64,000 bases of DNA from Prosapia bicincta (taxonomy: Eukaryota > Arthropoda > Insecta > Hemiptera > Cercopidae). The position numbers and the translations under genes are program-made. A model generated the notes under the pieces. The model had not been told where the DNA came from. It searched no databases and saw only the letters and a program-made list of their open reading frames with translations. Positions 1-13,122 of the stretch are shown piece by piece. The stretch lies in assembly GCA_036971475.1 (NCBI GenBank), contig JBAIZL010000001.1, positions 112,183,850 through 112,247,849 on the forward strand, read 5' to 3'. How positions within the stretch are numbered: position 1 is the stretch's first letter; every line of letters begins with the position of its first letter.

Positions 1-522
1 AATCTTCTCCTCTAAGTCTCTTCTCATAACTCCTACTACAGCATTATTCTCTGTTCTCAACTGTTCCCTCATATCCTCTATCATTCTCCTATTCTCTTCC
101 TTTAGGCTTTCGAATTTCTTATCCAACCTACTCATTTCCAACCTACTTGAGGCAAATCCTCTGTTCATTTCTTCTCTCATCTCCTTATTTTCCTCCTTTA
201 TATTCTCATTTAATTCTTTTTTTATTTCGTCCATTTTTTTTAGACTCATTTCCATGAGAGATCTCATCATCTCCCTCAAATCTTCATTCTCATTATTTCC
301 CTTTTTCTTTTGGGTTTGCATAGGTAGTCCCCTATCTTCCTCTACTTCAATGTTTCCTATTTGCATATCTGTGCCTTCCGTTTCTGTCTCTTGTATTTCT
401 AGGCTTGTCACTTTTTCCTGGTCCCCTACAACTACCAGCTCGCCTATAATATTTTCTTTTTTTTTTTTTTTAGCTGTAAGTAACTTATTATACAAACATA
501 AACAATTTTTATATATACTATC
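1..522 (-). CDS. Gag-like N-terminal region of an LTR retrotransposon (partial)
   Basis: Seen: one uninterrupted frame on the minus strand from a stop just above 522 to the window edge, about 170 codons. The first in-frame ATG is at 366, but the frame is open upstream of it through five Lys codons made by a 15-A run (457-471). The residues after 366 are acidic, then highly charged and heptad-like (for example MREEMNRGFASSRLEMS at about 184-134), typical of a coiled coil. Known: a charged coiled-coil leader ahead of the capsid region is common in Gag proteins of insect Ty3/gypsy elements. The frame lies about 135 bases downstream of a primer-binding-site-like motif, the expected spacing. Capsid, nucleocapsid and Pol would lie outside the window, so the family assignment rests on position and composition only. 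The A-run could be a natural slippage site or a frameshift. Confidence 0.6.
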
Positions 523-656
523 AACCTAGCCTTGATTCTATTCAACTCAGTGTTTGATTTTACAAAATTTTTCTAAATCTATTTCCAGTTCAAATGTTTT
601 TCATATAAAAAGTTCTAAATTAATTTTGATTCAAAATCTCTCTAAATAAATTTTAT

Positions 657-678
657 CGAGCCCCACGTTGTTGCGCCA
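657..678 (-). promoter_or_regulatory. Primer-binding-site-like motif of the LTR retrotransposon
   Basis: On the minus strand the sequence begins TGGCGCAACAACGTGGGGC. It starts with the TGG that pairs with a tRNA 3' CCA and closely resembles the TGGCGCCCAACGTGGGGC sites of insect gypsy-type elements, which are primed by a lysine-type tRNA. It differs by a small substitution/insertion after TGGCGC. It sits between an AT-rich LTR-like block ending in AAT and the gag-like frame, as expected for the 5' end of an element transcribed on the minus strand. Confidence 0.6.
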
Positions 679-2102
679 ATTATAACATAATTTTTAAAGA
701 CGCTATACAACGGGTTTTATATTATTAAATATTTTATTTAAAAGAAGATATTTTATTTCTATTTAATAACCAAAAAAAAACTACTCAAGAACAATTCATT
801 AACATTTATTATTACAATTTCATCTCAACATTAAACAATACACAAAACAAAATTTTTCAACTTAACACTTTTTAACAAAATATACTAACTCTTTTTTCTT
901 TTAATTTTAGAGTTACACAATTTTTATACCCTTGGCTAGTTTAAGATCTCTTGATATCTCGGGGTTATAGTATGGGCTATATTTTTTTTTTTTTTAATTC
1001 TTAGGTTAATAAAATAAATTTTGAACAAACAATAATAAATTTTGAAAATGCAAAAAGGCTAAACCACTTGAACTGGATTATTTCTTACTATTAATTAACT
1101 ACAAGATATCCTAATATACAAATTTAAACTTCTCTATTATCTTAAAAGTCCACTAAAGTTATTTTTGTAGCGCTAATAACTTATCAAATATCGAAATTTC
1201 AGTTAGCTTACGTAAGATTCCGTTCTCTTAAAATTAAACAATTCACACACTTAAATTCGTTTTATTTATTTCACTTTATATTAACACAGTATGACATTTT
1301 GTAATTCACTTCTCCTTAATTTAAGTTGGCCAATCTTCTTAACAAAACGGTATAATTTAGACGAACTCTTTCCAAATAAAATAAAATTTTGACTGCCCAG
1401 CAAGGTCTGCTTCCTCTTGTAGCGTCACCCACGCTAGAATGCTCTAACTACGCGTCCTTAGATTCTAAAATTGTTTAAAATATGGCCGCCTTCCTTCTTA
1501 AAAAAAAAACACATGTTGCCTGTAATCTAGTTTGTTTTCTTTTTCTTCACTAGAATCGATTGTCACACTGACCTACATCTGTTTTACAGCTGACATACCA
1601 CAAGTTTGTTTAGAATGGCGTTTTAACTTGGTTAAACCTGGTTGAAACTTACTGTTTCAATTTCCTATCGTCAACAAACCTTCCAGTGTTTATTTTATTA
1701 ATATTATTAGTGTGTGAAGTGTCTTTGTGTTTTACTTTTGAAATAGTTCTGAATTGTGTGTGTTTTGAGCCGAATTCATAGAAACATAACCTTTCAATTT
1801 TCTTTTGTTTACAAACGTGTTCACTTTCTCCTTCAAGTAATTACTTAGGCCCTATGTTACTACAGTTTACAAATTTGTTTACACATAACCATTATTAGAT
1901 TATCTTATTTTAAATTTTATTTGATACAACAAATTTCTTAATGGATTTTTCAGTTCAAATACCTTATTTACTTTTCTATGCTTTTACCTAAATTTTAACC
2001 TAACCAATATCTTAATGAATTTCTTTCTAAATTTTGAGTGAGTTATTTCTCATCTATTTTCCAATTCTTAAATAATATTATATAGCCCATTCTATAAATG
2101 TT

Positions 2103-2105
<3 letters not shown>
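679..2105 (-). mobile_element. Probable 5' LTR of the gypsy-like element; outer boundary not found
   Basis: The inner LTR edge is inferred at 679, immediately upstream (minus sense) of the primer-binding-site-like motif. Two AATAAA-type signals lie on the minus strand around 733-755, consistent with an R/U5 polyadenylation signal. I could not place the outer edge because the partner LTR lies outside the window. The (TA)n tract at 2106 is only a convenient limit, and part of this interval may be ordinary flanking DNA. No protein-coding signal is seen here. Confidence 0.35.

Positions 2106-2139
<34 letters not shown>
2106..2139. repeat. (TA)n microsatellite
   Basis: About 17 uninterrupted TA units between AT-rich flanks. 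Confidence 0.95.
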
Positions 2140-2416
2140 TGTTTAACACGCCTTACAATTGCAAATTGCCTTCCTTTGAATATCTACAAGGGGTTTTGAA
2201 ACATTTTAATTTTATACTGCTATTAAAAACGTTTCTAATAGAACCGTTAGGATATTGACACATGTAGACAATCAGCTGTTTCAAAAATAATTAAATAACT
2301 ATTGAATAGAACAGCTGCAGCCTGTGGAATAAGTAAACCATTTGTTATTTAAATATCTGTAAATAATGAGATTAGGAAAATAATTGTTTTTATTGTAAGA
2401 TTCGAAACTCTTCGAA

Positions 2417-3439
2417 TTTTACCCCCTGAACTTATACCTCCTGCAATTATACCCCCTGAACTTATACCTCTTGAACTTATACCTCCTGCAACTATACCTC
2501 CTGAACTTATACCTCCTGCAATTATACCCCCTGTACTTATACCTCCTCTAATTATACCCCCTGTACTTATACCTCCTGAACTTATACCTCCTGCAATTAT
2601 ACCCCCTGAACTTATACCTCCTGAACTTATACCTCCTGCAATTATACCCCCTGAACTTATACCTTCTGCAATTATACCCCCTGAACTTATACCTCCTGAA
2701 ATTATACCCCCTGAACTTATACCTCCTGAACTTATACCTCCTGAACTTATACCTCCTGCAATTATACCTCATGAACCTATACCTCCTGCAATTATACCCC
2801 CTGAACCTATACCTCCTGAACTTATAGCTCTTGCAATTATACCTCCTGAACTTATTCCTCCTGATTTTATTCCTCCTGCAATTATACCTCCTGAACTTAT
2901 ACCTCCTGAACTTATAGCTCCTGCAGTTATACCCCCTGAACTTATATATCCTGCAATTATACCCCTTGAACTTATACCTCCTGAACTTATACCTCCTGCA
3001 ATTATACCCCCTGAACTTATACCTCCTACAATTATACCTCCTGAACCTATATCTCCTGAGCTTATACCTCCTGCAATTATACCCCCTGTACTTATACCTC
3101 CTGAACTTATACCTCCTGCAATTATACCCCCTGAAATTATACCTCCTGCAATTATACCTCCTGAACTTATATCTCCTGAACTTATACCTCCTGCAATTAT
3201 ACCCCTGAACTTATACCTCCTGAACTTATAGCTCCTGCAATTATACTTCCTGAACTTATACCTCCTGAACTTATTCCTCCTGCAATTATACCTTCTGAAC
3301 TTATACCTCCTGCAATTATACCTCCTGCAATTTACCCCCTGAACTTATACCTCCTGCAATTATACCTCCTGAACTTATACCTCCTGAACTTATACCTTCT
3401 GCAATTATACCCTCTGAACTTATACCTCCTGCAATTATA
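2417..3439. repeat. 15-bp minisatellite, about 68 copies
   Basis: Tandem array with a strict 15-bp period. Two monomer types predominate, TATACCTCCTGAACT and TATACCTCCTGCAAT, with CCCC/CCTC variants and frequent alternation that makes 30-bp dimers in places. Phase is lost only near 3200 (one C missing) and about 3330 (TA missing). Because the period is a multiple of three and the monomers lack stops in some frames, stop-free frames appear on both strands (minus 2548-2772, plus 2966-3208). These are by-products of the repeat, not genes. Confidence 0.97.
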
Positions 3440-4845
3440 GGTTTTGTGGGTGATAGTAGCTGTCTTTTTCGACCTTTGTCTTATCTCAAATAAGGGCTAG
3501 GGCTTCGAATAATACACGAAATGAAATTATTCTTGTTCCTCATGCCACAGAGTAGAAAACTAGGACAGATGTGCTGCTTTTTGTCGTGATTCGAATCAGT
3601 GTAACCGCTTAAATTTTGTTAGGCGTGTAAGTTATGTAAAAGTTATAGACGTAAGAGTCATGATTATTTTTTTATTTGAAGATTTTAATTTACAATTATA
3701 TTAGCTATCTATTGCAATTAATACTAGAGCCATCAATATACATATACCCTGAATCAATAAATAAAACTAAACATAAAAGTTATTACATATAAATAAAACG
3801 AAAATAACTAAAATAACAACAAAAATTATTTTTAAGTGTGAAATTACTAAAACAACCCCAACTTACAGCATAAATACCATAAACATAACTGTATAATAAG
3901 TTAGAGGGTTGCCATGAAAACTCATATAGGACTGTGGTGTCCTAAATATTGCAAATAACATAATTATATATGGGTTTATAGATGCAATTGGGACAAATGA
4001 CACTACGATAATAATCATGTAGAAAATATATTGCATAAGTACCAACGACAGAAGTGCAGTTGAGATGTGGAAGAATCCTCAATTCAGGGGCTCTAATTTC
4101 ATGGTAAATCTTTAACTTTTCAAAAAAAAAACTTTAAATCGCCACTTAGGTAGAACCATGGATATTCATCTCTATTAATACGCAAATATATTAGAACAAC
4201 TGTATTAGTAAACTGTAAAGTGTACAGGTATTATAAACTAGTATTTTTCAGATTTTAAGCATAACCTTAGTAGGTTTTGGGATAAAGAAACAATTACTAA
4301 GTATTAGCATTTTATGATAGGAATTATTCAAATTAAACCATTTATCTACTCTTAAAAAAACAGACATTATTTTTCGTCGTTTATAGAATTTGTATATTTA
4401 AAATAATATATACAATATTACAGAAAACGATTTGTTTTTTCCATATAAAAACGTTTAAGAAACTAGATTTCGTTGCCGGTTTTTTACTACTATTTCCCTA
4501 CGAAATACATAACCTGTATTTTAAATTATTTCACTAGTTATGTCTTACATAATACGTTAAAAGTTTTATTTGTATTCGGTATCTTGAAAGAAAGGCAGTT
4601 AAAATGAATTAAAAAAGTAACTTATTGAAAATACTAAACCTTTATGAGAATTTGAGGAGAGTATTTTGTGTAATAACTCGATAATTCATTTTAAAACATT
4701 TAGTTATACACCTATTTGTATTATGAAAATTTATTGATTTTTATAAATATTGATTTAAATAAACTTGGCTTATTAATAATCATTGTATATTTATAAGTGA
4801 AAACAATATTTTTGCTTAGTTTATATTGGAATTTGTTATACCATA
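3440..4845. other. Anonymous AT-rich sequence
   Basis: Less AT-rich at 3440-3620, then strongly AT-rich. Short open frames here have hydrophobic, low-complexity translations and no recognisable motif. I see no gene, repeat array or RNA signature. Confidence 0.5.
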
Positions 4846-5073
4846 TTACTTGAATATAGTGAGTATAGTCCCCTTAAAAGGATACTTCCTCTGCAGCTGC
4901 AGAACGCTCTCTGCATTGTATGTGTTAACTAAAAAAGTGTTTTTATGTTGGTCTGGATCCCCTAAACTGTCTCTCTTCGATATAGCCTCCCTGCCATACG
5001 CATGTCCTTTATTATCTTTACCTATTGGGAAGGAATAAGAATATTCCCATAACTTAATGCTTACTGTAGCCAA
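4846..5073 (-). other. Unidentified exon-like open frame, 75 codons
   Basis: A minus-strand frame beginning MATVSIKLWEYSYSF has balanced amino-acid composition unlike the surrounding AT-driven frames. It includes a charged central part and a segment reading NTYNAESVLQLQRKYPF. That segment is loosely reminiscent of the helix-turn-helix leaders of some insect transposase-derived proteins (DUF4817-like), but the resemblance is weak and I do not claim it. An overlapping plus-strand frame also exists. It could be a fragment of a dispersed element or a chance frame. Confidence 0.2.
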
Positions 5074-6460
5074 TATATTTATTTAGAAAAGAAAGTATAA
5101 TATATTAACAAACTTATTTTTAGTAACTGTTTAAAATAAAACCATTCCACCATGAATAGGTGTTTAGTGTCAATCCGATTTTCTATAATTCGTGTTCTGT
5201 AATATAATGGAAAAGCATGATCTGGATATTTACAATATATAACATACAAATATTAGAGGTTATAATTATGGAAACAAGGTTTTTAATAGTATAAATAGTT
5301 AATAAATAATTTATTTAAATGATGTTATAAAAAGAGGACAAAATATTTTCATAAATTAAAGTAAAACTAGTTTTCGTTCAACAAGATACAGGAATTAGTT
5401 TGTATTATATAAGTGATTAGATTGGGTTTGGTTAGTTTACTAGAGGCAAGGTTAGGTTAGATTAATGTTCTTCCAAATAATTAATAGCAATTTTAGTGAG
5501 TTAAGCATAATCGTTATTGGTAGGATAAAAATATCATTGCTCTAACCTTTTCACGTTTTGGGAAGTTAAGAAACTAGAAATCTTTCAGAATATTAGACAA
5601 TTTTTATGAAAGTTTTAAATTATATAAAGATTTTGAGTTATGTATAACGTATATATTATATCATATCATCAGTTTTGAAAGTTATTAGAATACACTAGTC
5701 ATGGTTTTTTCATAAAATCACGGTGCATAAACCAGAGGCAAAGGCTTTCAAAACATAAATGTTTAGTAGTTCTAATTTCATATAAAAGTTTACAACAAAA
5801 CAAATGTCAAGAGTTATTTGCTTTGTGAACGAGTACAATCTGGTTTAGAGGCGTGACGTAAAGCTTTCTGACGAATGGATAAAACCATCATTTACGAAGT
5901 ATGTAAACAGAAATCAGCATGTAAAGGTTTTCTATACCTTGCTTTCTGTCTTATTATACAATAAATATATTTTTCTTTAAATTTAACGTAAGTTTTCATA
6001 ACACCAAACCTATAAGAATTAATATCCTGCTCTCTCACTCTCTTTCTCTCTCACTCTGCCCTCCTAGATATTTTTTTATCTACTTGACGGTAATTGGGTT
6101 CGAATTAAATAAAATGTATTTGTCAGTAGATTAAATCAATTTCGTTCAAATAATAGAAGCGAAGGGTATTAAAATGTGCTCTTTTCGAAAATGCTTTTCT
6201 CCCCCATTGCTTTGGTTTAATTTGTAATAATATTTATCAGAATTACAGTCTTATTTAACCTTTTTAAATCTCGTAATCATATTGAATATTAGTTCCAACA
6301 AATTCTATTTTGATTGTTATATTTGAAAGACAATATTCTGTTTCAAGTATAATTTAATAATATCTGCATTACCATATTTCCTTTCTAGTTTGGTAATATT
6401 ATTTAAATTTTTCTAAACAAGTCTTTTTTTCGAATTCTTATTACTTACTCATATACAGTA

Positions 6461-6509
<49 letters not shown>

Positions 6510-9500
6510 TATACATTCAACCCTTTATCTGTGAAATATTTCAAAAATCACATCTAGTTCACGTAATAGTTCTTCAGGTTTCGATCGTTTAACCTTATCT
6601 TAATTTTAATGTATTAATTTTATACAATGATGACCATTTACTAGTATTTTGTAAATCACACTAACTTATGTACCATGTGTAAATATTTGAGTGACTTCTG
6701 CGACAAGAAATTACATTGTTTTTCACAAATAGGTCACATTGTGGGAATGCAATGCTTAAGTAGAGAGTTCTTCAGTGCTTAGCCAATACGGTCACTGGCC
6801 AGACGTAGTGTAGAACTAAGACTGCCTACAAGTAACGTGTATGACGTGGTAGGTAAATTACTTTTGTGCTCCAACAAAATTGCTACAGGAAATAAATCTA
6901 ATGGCAAAATCACGATAGAGAAAGTCTTTCAACAAGTGGATTATATTGTTGTAGTACAAGGGATTGTGTTTTTATTTTTACATAATTACAGGAAAGGCTA
7001 GAGGCTCGTAGCAGCCATTGCTGCTTCTTATTTATTACAATAAAATGAAACTTAATACTCACCGTTAAATACTTGGTAATAGTTTAATTAATATAATATT
7101 ATTAAGATATAAATACCAATATATTTCATGCTAGAATCACAATAGTATTTCTTGGTAAACAATGATTTTTGTCCAACTGATTTCATCGTTGTCTATTATT
7201 TCTTAACCACTTTTAACCATTATTTATTTTGCACACCATTCCCAAATACTTTTACACAAACTCGCAGCCTTCCCCTATTACATACATTTCAATTAAGCAG
7301 GACAATAATGTAAGATAAATAAATCAAACTAGTTGTTTACATCAGCTGATGTTCTATTCATCTGATATTCTATTAATCACCATCCACCATATAGGACCTA
7401 CTTGTTAATAGACTTGTTAATGATATTTCCATTAGAAACACATTGTATCTAACAAAGTCAGTGGGGTGAATGCCTGGTAATTTTTAACCAAACTGAATAC
7501 AAACCGATAAATAGAAGAAATTAATTATATTAGTTTACACACATTAAATAATATATTCCCTACTTATTTCACAATTCCCAACACCTTTCAGAATGGTAGA
7601 CACAGAAATAGAATTCGTCTCCCACAAAGACTTGTTATGTAATCTGACGTTAGCATTTAGTTTTCAGTATGAAATATTTCTGACAGATATTTATAAACGT
7701 AAGTCTACAAAATGTCATCTCTTCGTACACGTTACGAATATAAACAGCATGTCAAATATAGGTTGTTTTCATAAAGGTATAATGCGAGAGAAAAATATCA
7801 AGTGAATGACAGGCAATAGAAAAAAACATCTAAGGAAAAAGTTTACATGTAGCATTGAAAAAATAGGCTACAACAGATTTTTTTGAAGGAAATATAAAAC
7901 AACATGGCCTTAATCTAAATATTGTACATTTAAAATAACCACCTACGAGACGTTTTTAAAACTTGAGATCTTCTTTTCACAAATAAAAGAAACACGCTAT
8001 TGGAATGAGACATATATGGTTTTATAATTATTGTTACATTTTTGGTTAATAAAGGTTTCTAAATAAACGTAATTATAGTGAGAATAAAGGATCTCAGCTC
8101 AACATTTCAGTGACACAGTTTCTGTTGGCATTACCTAATCAGGTTATTGTATTTTATATCAATAGGTAACAATGTCATGTACAACAAAATTAATTGCCTC
8201 CAATCTAGTGAACTAAATTTGCGAGAGAAATTTAGCTGAACGCCATATTTATGGAACAGTACAAACTTTTTGGTAATTATTATTTTTTAATTTTCACATT
8301 TCAATATTTTACTAGTCTAGACATAAGTAGGGAGAAAGGTTCTCGGCTTGGCCAGGAGATGGCATTGCAATCCTTTGTAACATAAATAGATTTTGGTTTC
8401 ATTCATAGAGTAATTTTAAATTTCAGCATTTTATGAAATCTTTGCACTGATCTCTGAATCAGATCCTAAAGTACAATGGGAAAAGTTATATCTCAGTAAC
8501 TTTTCCATACATTTATTCAATTTAAAACTTAGCTATATCGTTATTTTACTTTGTTCAAATTTATTTTTTGGAGTATCGTAAAAACAGTGTCTTGACAATA
8601 GTTGTCTTACAAAATCTTAAATAAACAGGAAATAAATGGGTAATACCATAAAGTGATCTATGCTGTTGTAGTCTTTAACAACTAACTTCCAGAGCGTGAG
8701 TAATTTTACAAGAGTAAAACAATATAAAGCAATACAAGAGAAACTGTATCGATGTAGTTTTGTTACATTCAGTGTACACAATAGGGTATCATTGTTAATG
8801 CATATCATAGTATCTCACGAAATTTGCCTATTAACTAATGTCTGTAAGGTATTAACAAACTTTTTATTGTTCAGGAAATTGATAATTTCGTAGCTCGATT
8901 AATACTATTTATTAATAAATTAATTTTCTACAACCCTCAAAATGTACACCCATAGTATCGTGAATGTTAACTATTTAAAGAGTAAACATTGTACATTTGT
9001 TCCTGCCTAATGTACTATACAATGCGTTAGTTTACTAAGTACCTATTTAAGATCATATCCCGACTAATCAGATAGAGTTATATACTACTCAGTGACGAAA
9101 TTATAGTAGCTAATATCAGAAAAGTAGTAAAACGTTTTTAGGTAAAGTTTTTATATCGTGCATAAATCTAATTGTTTTAAAAAATACGGTGTTCTAATGT
9201 GTTTTTTAAATATTTTAGTTCACAATAAAACTCTCTACTAGGGAGTTGTGATACTGAATATATGTTTCTTACTTGTAACAATAACTTCATCTACATCGGC
9301 TACATATTATTTCGAAACCCGTCAGTAAGTAAGATAGATGTATCCACTCATTTACCCAATAATTACTTATAATTTATTTACTGAATTCAAAATGATTACA
9401 ACAACCATCTTGAATATTGAGTGTTTGTGTGCGTGCATGTGTATGTTTGCTCGGGCGCGTATTTGTTTGATAATTTAGGAAAAACAATTTAACAAAATAA

Positions 9501-11015
9501 AAAAAACATTACATTTAATGAGGTATTTAGAAACCCTGTAAAACATTTTGTGCAGCACAAATCCAGTTCAGTGCACATATAACCCATTTACCTTTGATAC
9601 GTTTTAAGAACGTTTGGCAATAAAACGTTTCTTTCGCAATATAAAATAATAAAATAATAAAATATTTTATAGGGCATTAGTATATTTTATTTAGACTGAA
9701 AGCATATTTGGTTTATAAATGAGGTGAAACAGATTTTTATTTATATATAGTGTTCACAAATATTTATCTAAGATGTATATCAAATATAAATTGTGTGTTA
9801 ACACATTTACATTGTTTTAAAGCTCTACCATAATCTAATGTGTCTTTTCACATTTTTAAAAGCAATATTTTAATACTGGTTTCTCTCTCTAGGAAACGAA
9901 CTCATCCGTTTTGCTACCCTTTTGTGACTGAAGACATGAGGACAACGTTTTCTGTGACCAGCTGCATTAAATCTACAGTACGTAGTATTCAAATTATATA
10001 TGTAAACAATGCTTTTAATTTCAACACTTTTTCTTTACTCAAAAAGAATATTATGTGGATTTGAATTGCCGGCCCAGTAAATGCTAAATTGTATAATTAT
10101 GTTCTTCTCTCTTACTTCTATAGGAATATTTTTTACATGAAAATATTGGAGCAAGTAGACGTGTTACTTTTAGTTTTATTAAAGTACTTTCAAGTAATAG
10201 TATAACCTAAAAAACACTAAAAAAAATTAAACTAAAAAATAAAAATTGAAGTAGGGCTTTAGCAAAATATGAATTAAATCTTGCCACTATTGAAACACGA
10301 TTAAAACCAAGCTCATGAGCATCTATCTTCAGCCCCAATATATAATGCCTATTTGGAAAATGAAACGTTAGACTTTTTAAAAAGATATAAAGAGTTTATT
10401 TACCTAAAGTAACTTCTTTTCAAGACAACGTGTGTGTATAAACATAATCCTCCTACATAGAAAACAATTATATCCACTAACTAAACCTCTAACGGCAAAA
10501 TTTACGCGGTTTCTTTCAATATGCATTAATTATTTTGAGAAAATGTCATTATTATTGGGACGGGACAAAAATGCGTTTATATATGATTTCTATCAACTCA
10601 GCCCTCTTATTGCTTGCGGTCTACATAACGATTGTTCGACATCTACCTCCTACTAACTTACAAGTATGTATACTAACCTAATTCTGTACTTTATTTTATA
10701 GACCTAAAGATCTACTCTAATCTTAAAATTATTTTCTTAATGATAAACTAATTAGTATGACACTAGCAATGACGAAGGAAACACTTTTAACAATAAATCA
10801 ATAATTACGAAACTCATAAATAAACAATTTACTTTTTAGCTTTGAATTTAAATATACGTTATAAAAGATAGCTCATTGAAAACATAAATTAGCTAATACA
10901 AACATTTTTCCAAAGATTATTACAAAATGTAATATTCAATAATATAAGGCTTCTCCTACTAGCATAAACTTTATCGACTTATTTTTCTAATCTCTATTAT
11001 TTAATTCAGAACTTG
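5074..11015. other. Anonymous AT-rich sequence with one TA tract
   Basis: No supported gene. Short frames at 7593-7805, 8617-8893, 9840-10064 and 10432-10656 lack recognisable domains, consistent start context or splice structure, and two of them overlap on opposite strands. A (TA)n tract occurs at about 6458-6503. A GT-rich patch lies near 9421-9450. Nothing else structured was seen. Confidence 0.5.
6458..6503. repeat. (TA)n microsatellite
   Basis: TA dinucleotide tract with one G interruption near its left end, ending in TACACA. Confidence 0.95.
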
Positions 11016-11354
11016 TTATTTTACATCCAAACATAACCCTCCAATCATCTCCTTGGTGTGTGAGTACATCAGAACTCCTATAATGTCTGAGAAATCTAGT
11101 ACTGAAACCCTTATCAACCAGTATTCCCCTCTCATGAACTATTTAATTCTAAGTGCAACCTCGTCAACATTGGTTTCACACCCTTGTAAGTTGTACTTCA
11201 CAATGCCATCAGAATCCGTAGGAATCTCTGGGAATTTTATGTCCTGAAGTTTATTATTTGAAGTGAATATATTATTGGGAAAGAAATATCCCTTAATAAA
11301 TCTGCTCTCGGTTTCGTCCAAAATGTGTTGATTTAGGGCGTTTCTAAAAATTTC
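11016..11354 (-). pseudogene. Unidentified coding-like frame with one in-frame stop
   Basis: On the minus strand a frame of about 112 codons runs from just after a TAG at 11355-11357 to a TAA at 11016-11018 and is broken once, by TAG at 11139-11141. The same frame is protein-like on both sides of that stop: SRFIKGYFFPNNIFTSNN upstream, FMRGEYWLIRVSVLDFSD downstream. Composition is balanced and unlike neighbouring chance frames. The sequence ends ACTAG directly before the frame, so an exon starting at an AG acceptor is possible. I do not recognise the family. Options are an exon of a decayed host gene, a transposon fragment, or an endogenous viral fragment. Confidence 0.35.
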
Positions 11355-13081
11355 CTAGTGTTTGTATTGATCTTCAATAATAAATTATGTAATAATTATT
11401 TTAGTGCACTTTCTAATTTTTTTGATAATTTATTGTTTATTTAAACATTTAGTACATTCAACACCGCAAGTATGATAGTACTTGTTGGCATGAATAAATA
11501 ATTCATAGCAGTACTGGTTATTTAAAAAAAAATTAGAATAAATTCCGTATAACTTTACACGGTAAGACGTAGGCTATACCCTCATCGTCATTATTGTTTT
11601 CTATAGTGATCTCTTCTGTAATGCTTCATACAGGTATATAGTTTAAACCAAATTAAAAATAATTTGTCCTACTACAGATTTACTTAATTGCTTTACACAA
11701 GTCACACAGGAATTTGTTTTCAAAACTACGCGCTACAGCTTCTCTATGTAAATAAAATTATTAAAATAAATTAGTTGAATGTTGCTTGAGTTTATTAAAT
11801 TGAAAAGAAAAATAATGTTTAGGTTATTACTTTCACTACCAACTGCTGCCAATCTACAGGCTGAAAGAAGAAATTATTTTTTTGTAGTTTACAACAACAA
11901 TTAAAAAAATTATATATTAGATAATAGCGCATAAACATTAATTTCAATATAAATTTTGAACCCTGTTCTCCAAATTAAATATAAACTATATAAAAACTCG
12001 AATTTCTTATTTTATTTGAAAAAGATCTTCCATTGTTAAACCTATTATTTTTATTTGTTCATGGAAGCGACTAAATGTTTTTCAAGCTAACTACGGAATA
12101 TGTATCAGTAGAAAATATAGTAGTTTAAAATATATAACAGTAGAAAAATATTATTCTATTAATTTATATTGTATATATTGTAATGGACACTATTAGAGAT
12201 TTTCCATCTAGCTCTCAATATTTATAAATTAATTCAACTTATGAAACAGAGATCTATGTAAGTAAACACGTCATTTTAATGAGAGAATTTATCCTTACTA
12301 AATGTATTATTTGTTCTTGTAGGTCAAACCGTACGCCGATATTTGAATTGGATAAAGATTAATCAGTCTTTTAATATTTTACTTCTTTGAACAATCTGTA
12401 CTAAAAGCTATTTTCTATCTTGTCATTATTTTACTACAAATAGAATATTTATAACGTAAAAAAATATAAATTTTACTTCATAATATCTTAAATTTATTAT
12501 TTAAGAAATAACAGGATTTACGTTGATTATATATAAGTTATTAGCAAGATATATCAATACACAAATAGATATTTTTTTTTTAATTACCGCAAAATATATA
12601 TACATAAAATATACTATAAATCTGCTAATTAACCTGTGTAATATATTACTAATATTCAATATGATGTAATGGAATAGAACAGTTGTAAAATTCGTAAATA
12701 TTCTCAAAATTATAATATAGGCTAATATAGCAACACTTGATGAAAAATTATTGTTATTATGAAAACCTACTTTGTTCACCAGTATCTTGACTTGATGGAA
12801 ATTTTTATTTAATATTATAAACTAAGCAAAGGTTTTGATTTTTAATATTACTAAAAATTGTTGAATTGTTGGAATATTAACTATTATTAGTGGTTTATTT
12901 ATATTGATTACCGTCACAGATCCGTTATCTACAGTTACTAGTTTTAAACAATAAAGTGTGAAATCTCGAGACGCTATACAATAAACTTAAATACGATATT
13001 TTGCTGCAAAGAAAATTACAAAAAAATTATTAAAGAACATATTCCATTAATAAATTACATGAGAGGAAATCAATGTCCAGA
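11355..13081. other. Anonymous AT-rich sequence
   Basis: Very AT-rich. The longest minus-strand frame (12501-12779) is hydrophobic and driven by base composition. No structured feature seen. Confidence 0.5.
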
Positions 13082-13122
13082 TATTGGTTACAAATTTAAA
13101 CAAGTCGTGATGCCGTAAACCC

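Noticed and set aside
254..529. 91-codon plus-strand frame near the start
   Set aside because: Shadow of the minus-strand gag-like frame; Ser/Phe-rich because it is antisense to a Lys/Glu-rich coiled coil.
2548..3208. Stop-free frames of 74 and 80 codons with YKFRRY and LYLLN repeats
   Set aside because: They are translations of the 15-bp minisatellite and occur on both strands; no start context or flanking coding sequence.
6075..6110. GGGTTCGAATTAA as a tRNA T-arm
   Set aside because: No cloverleaf partner arms or A box upstream. The same holds for GGTTCGAATAA at 17279 and GGGTTCGTACCC at 13539.
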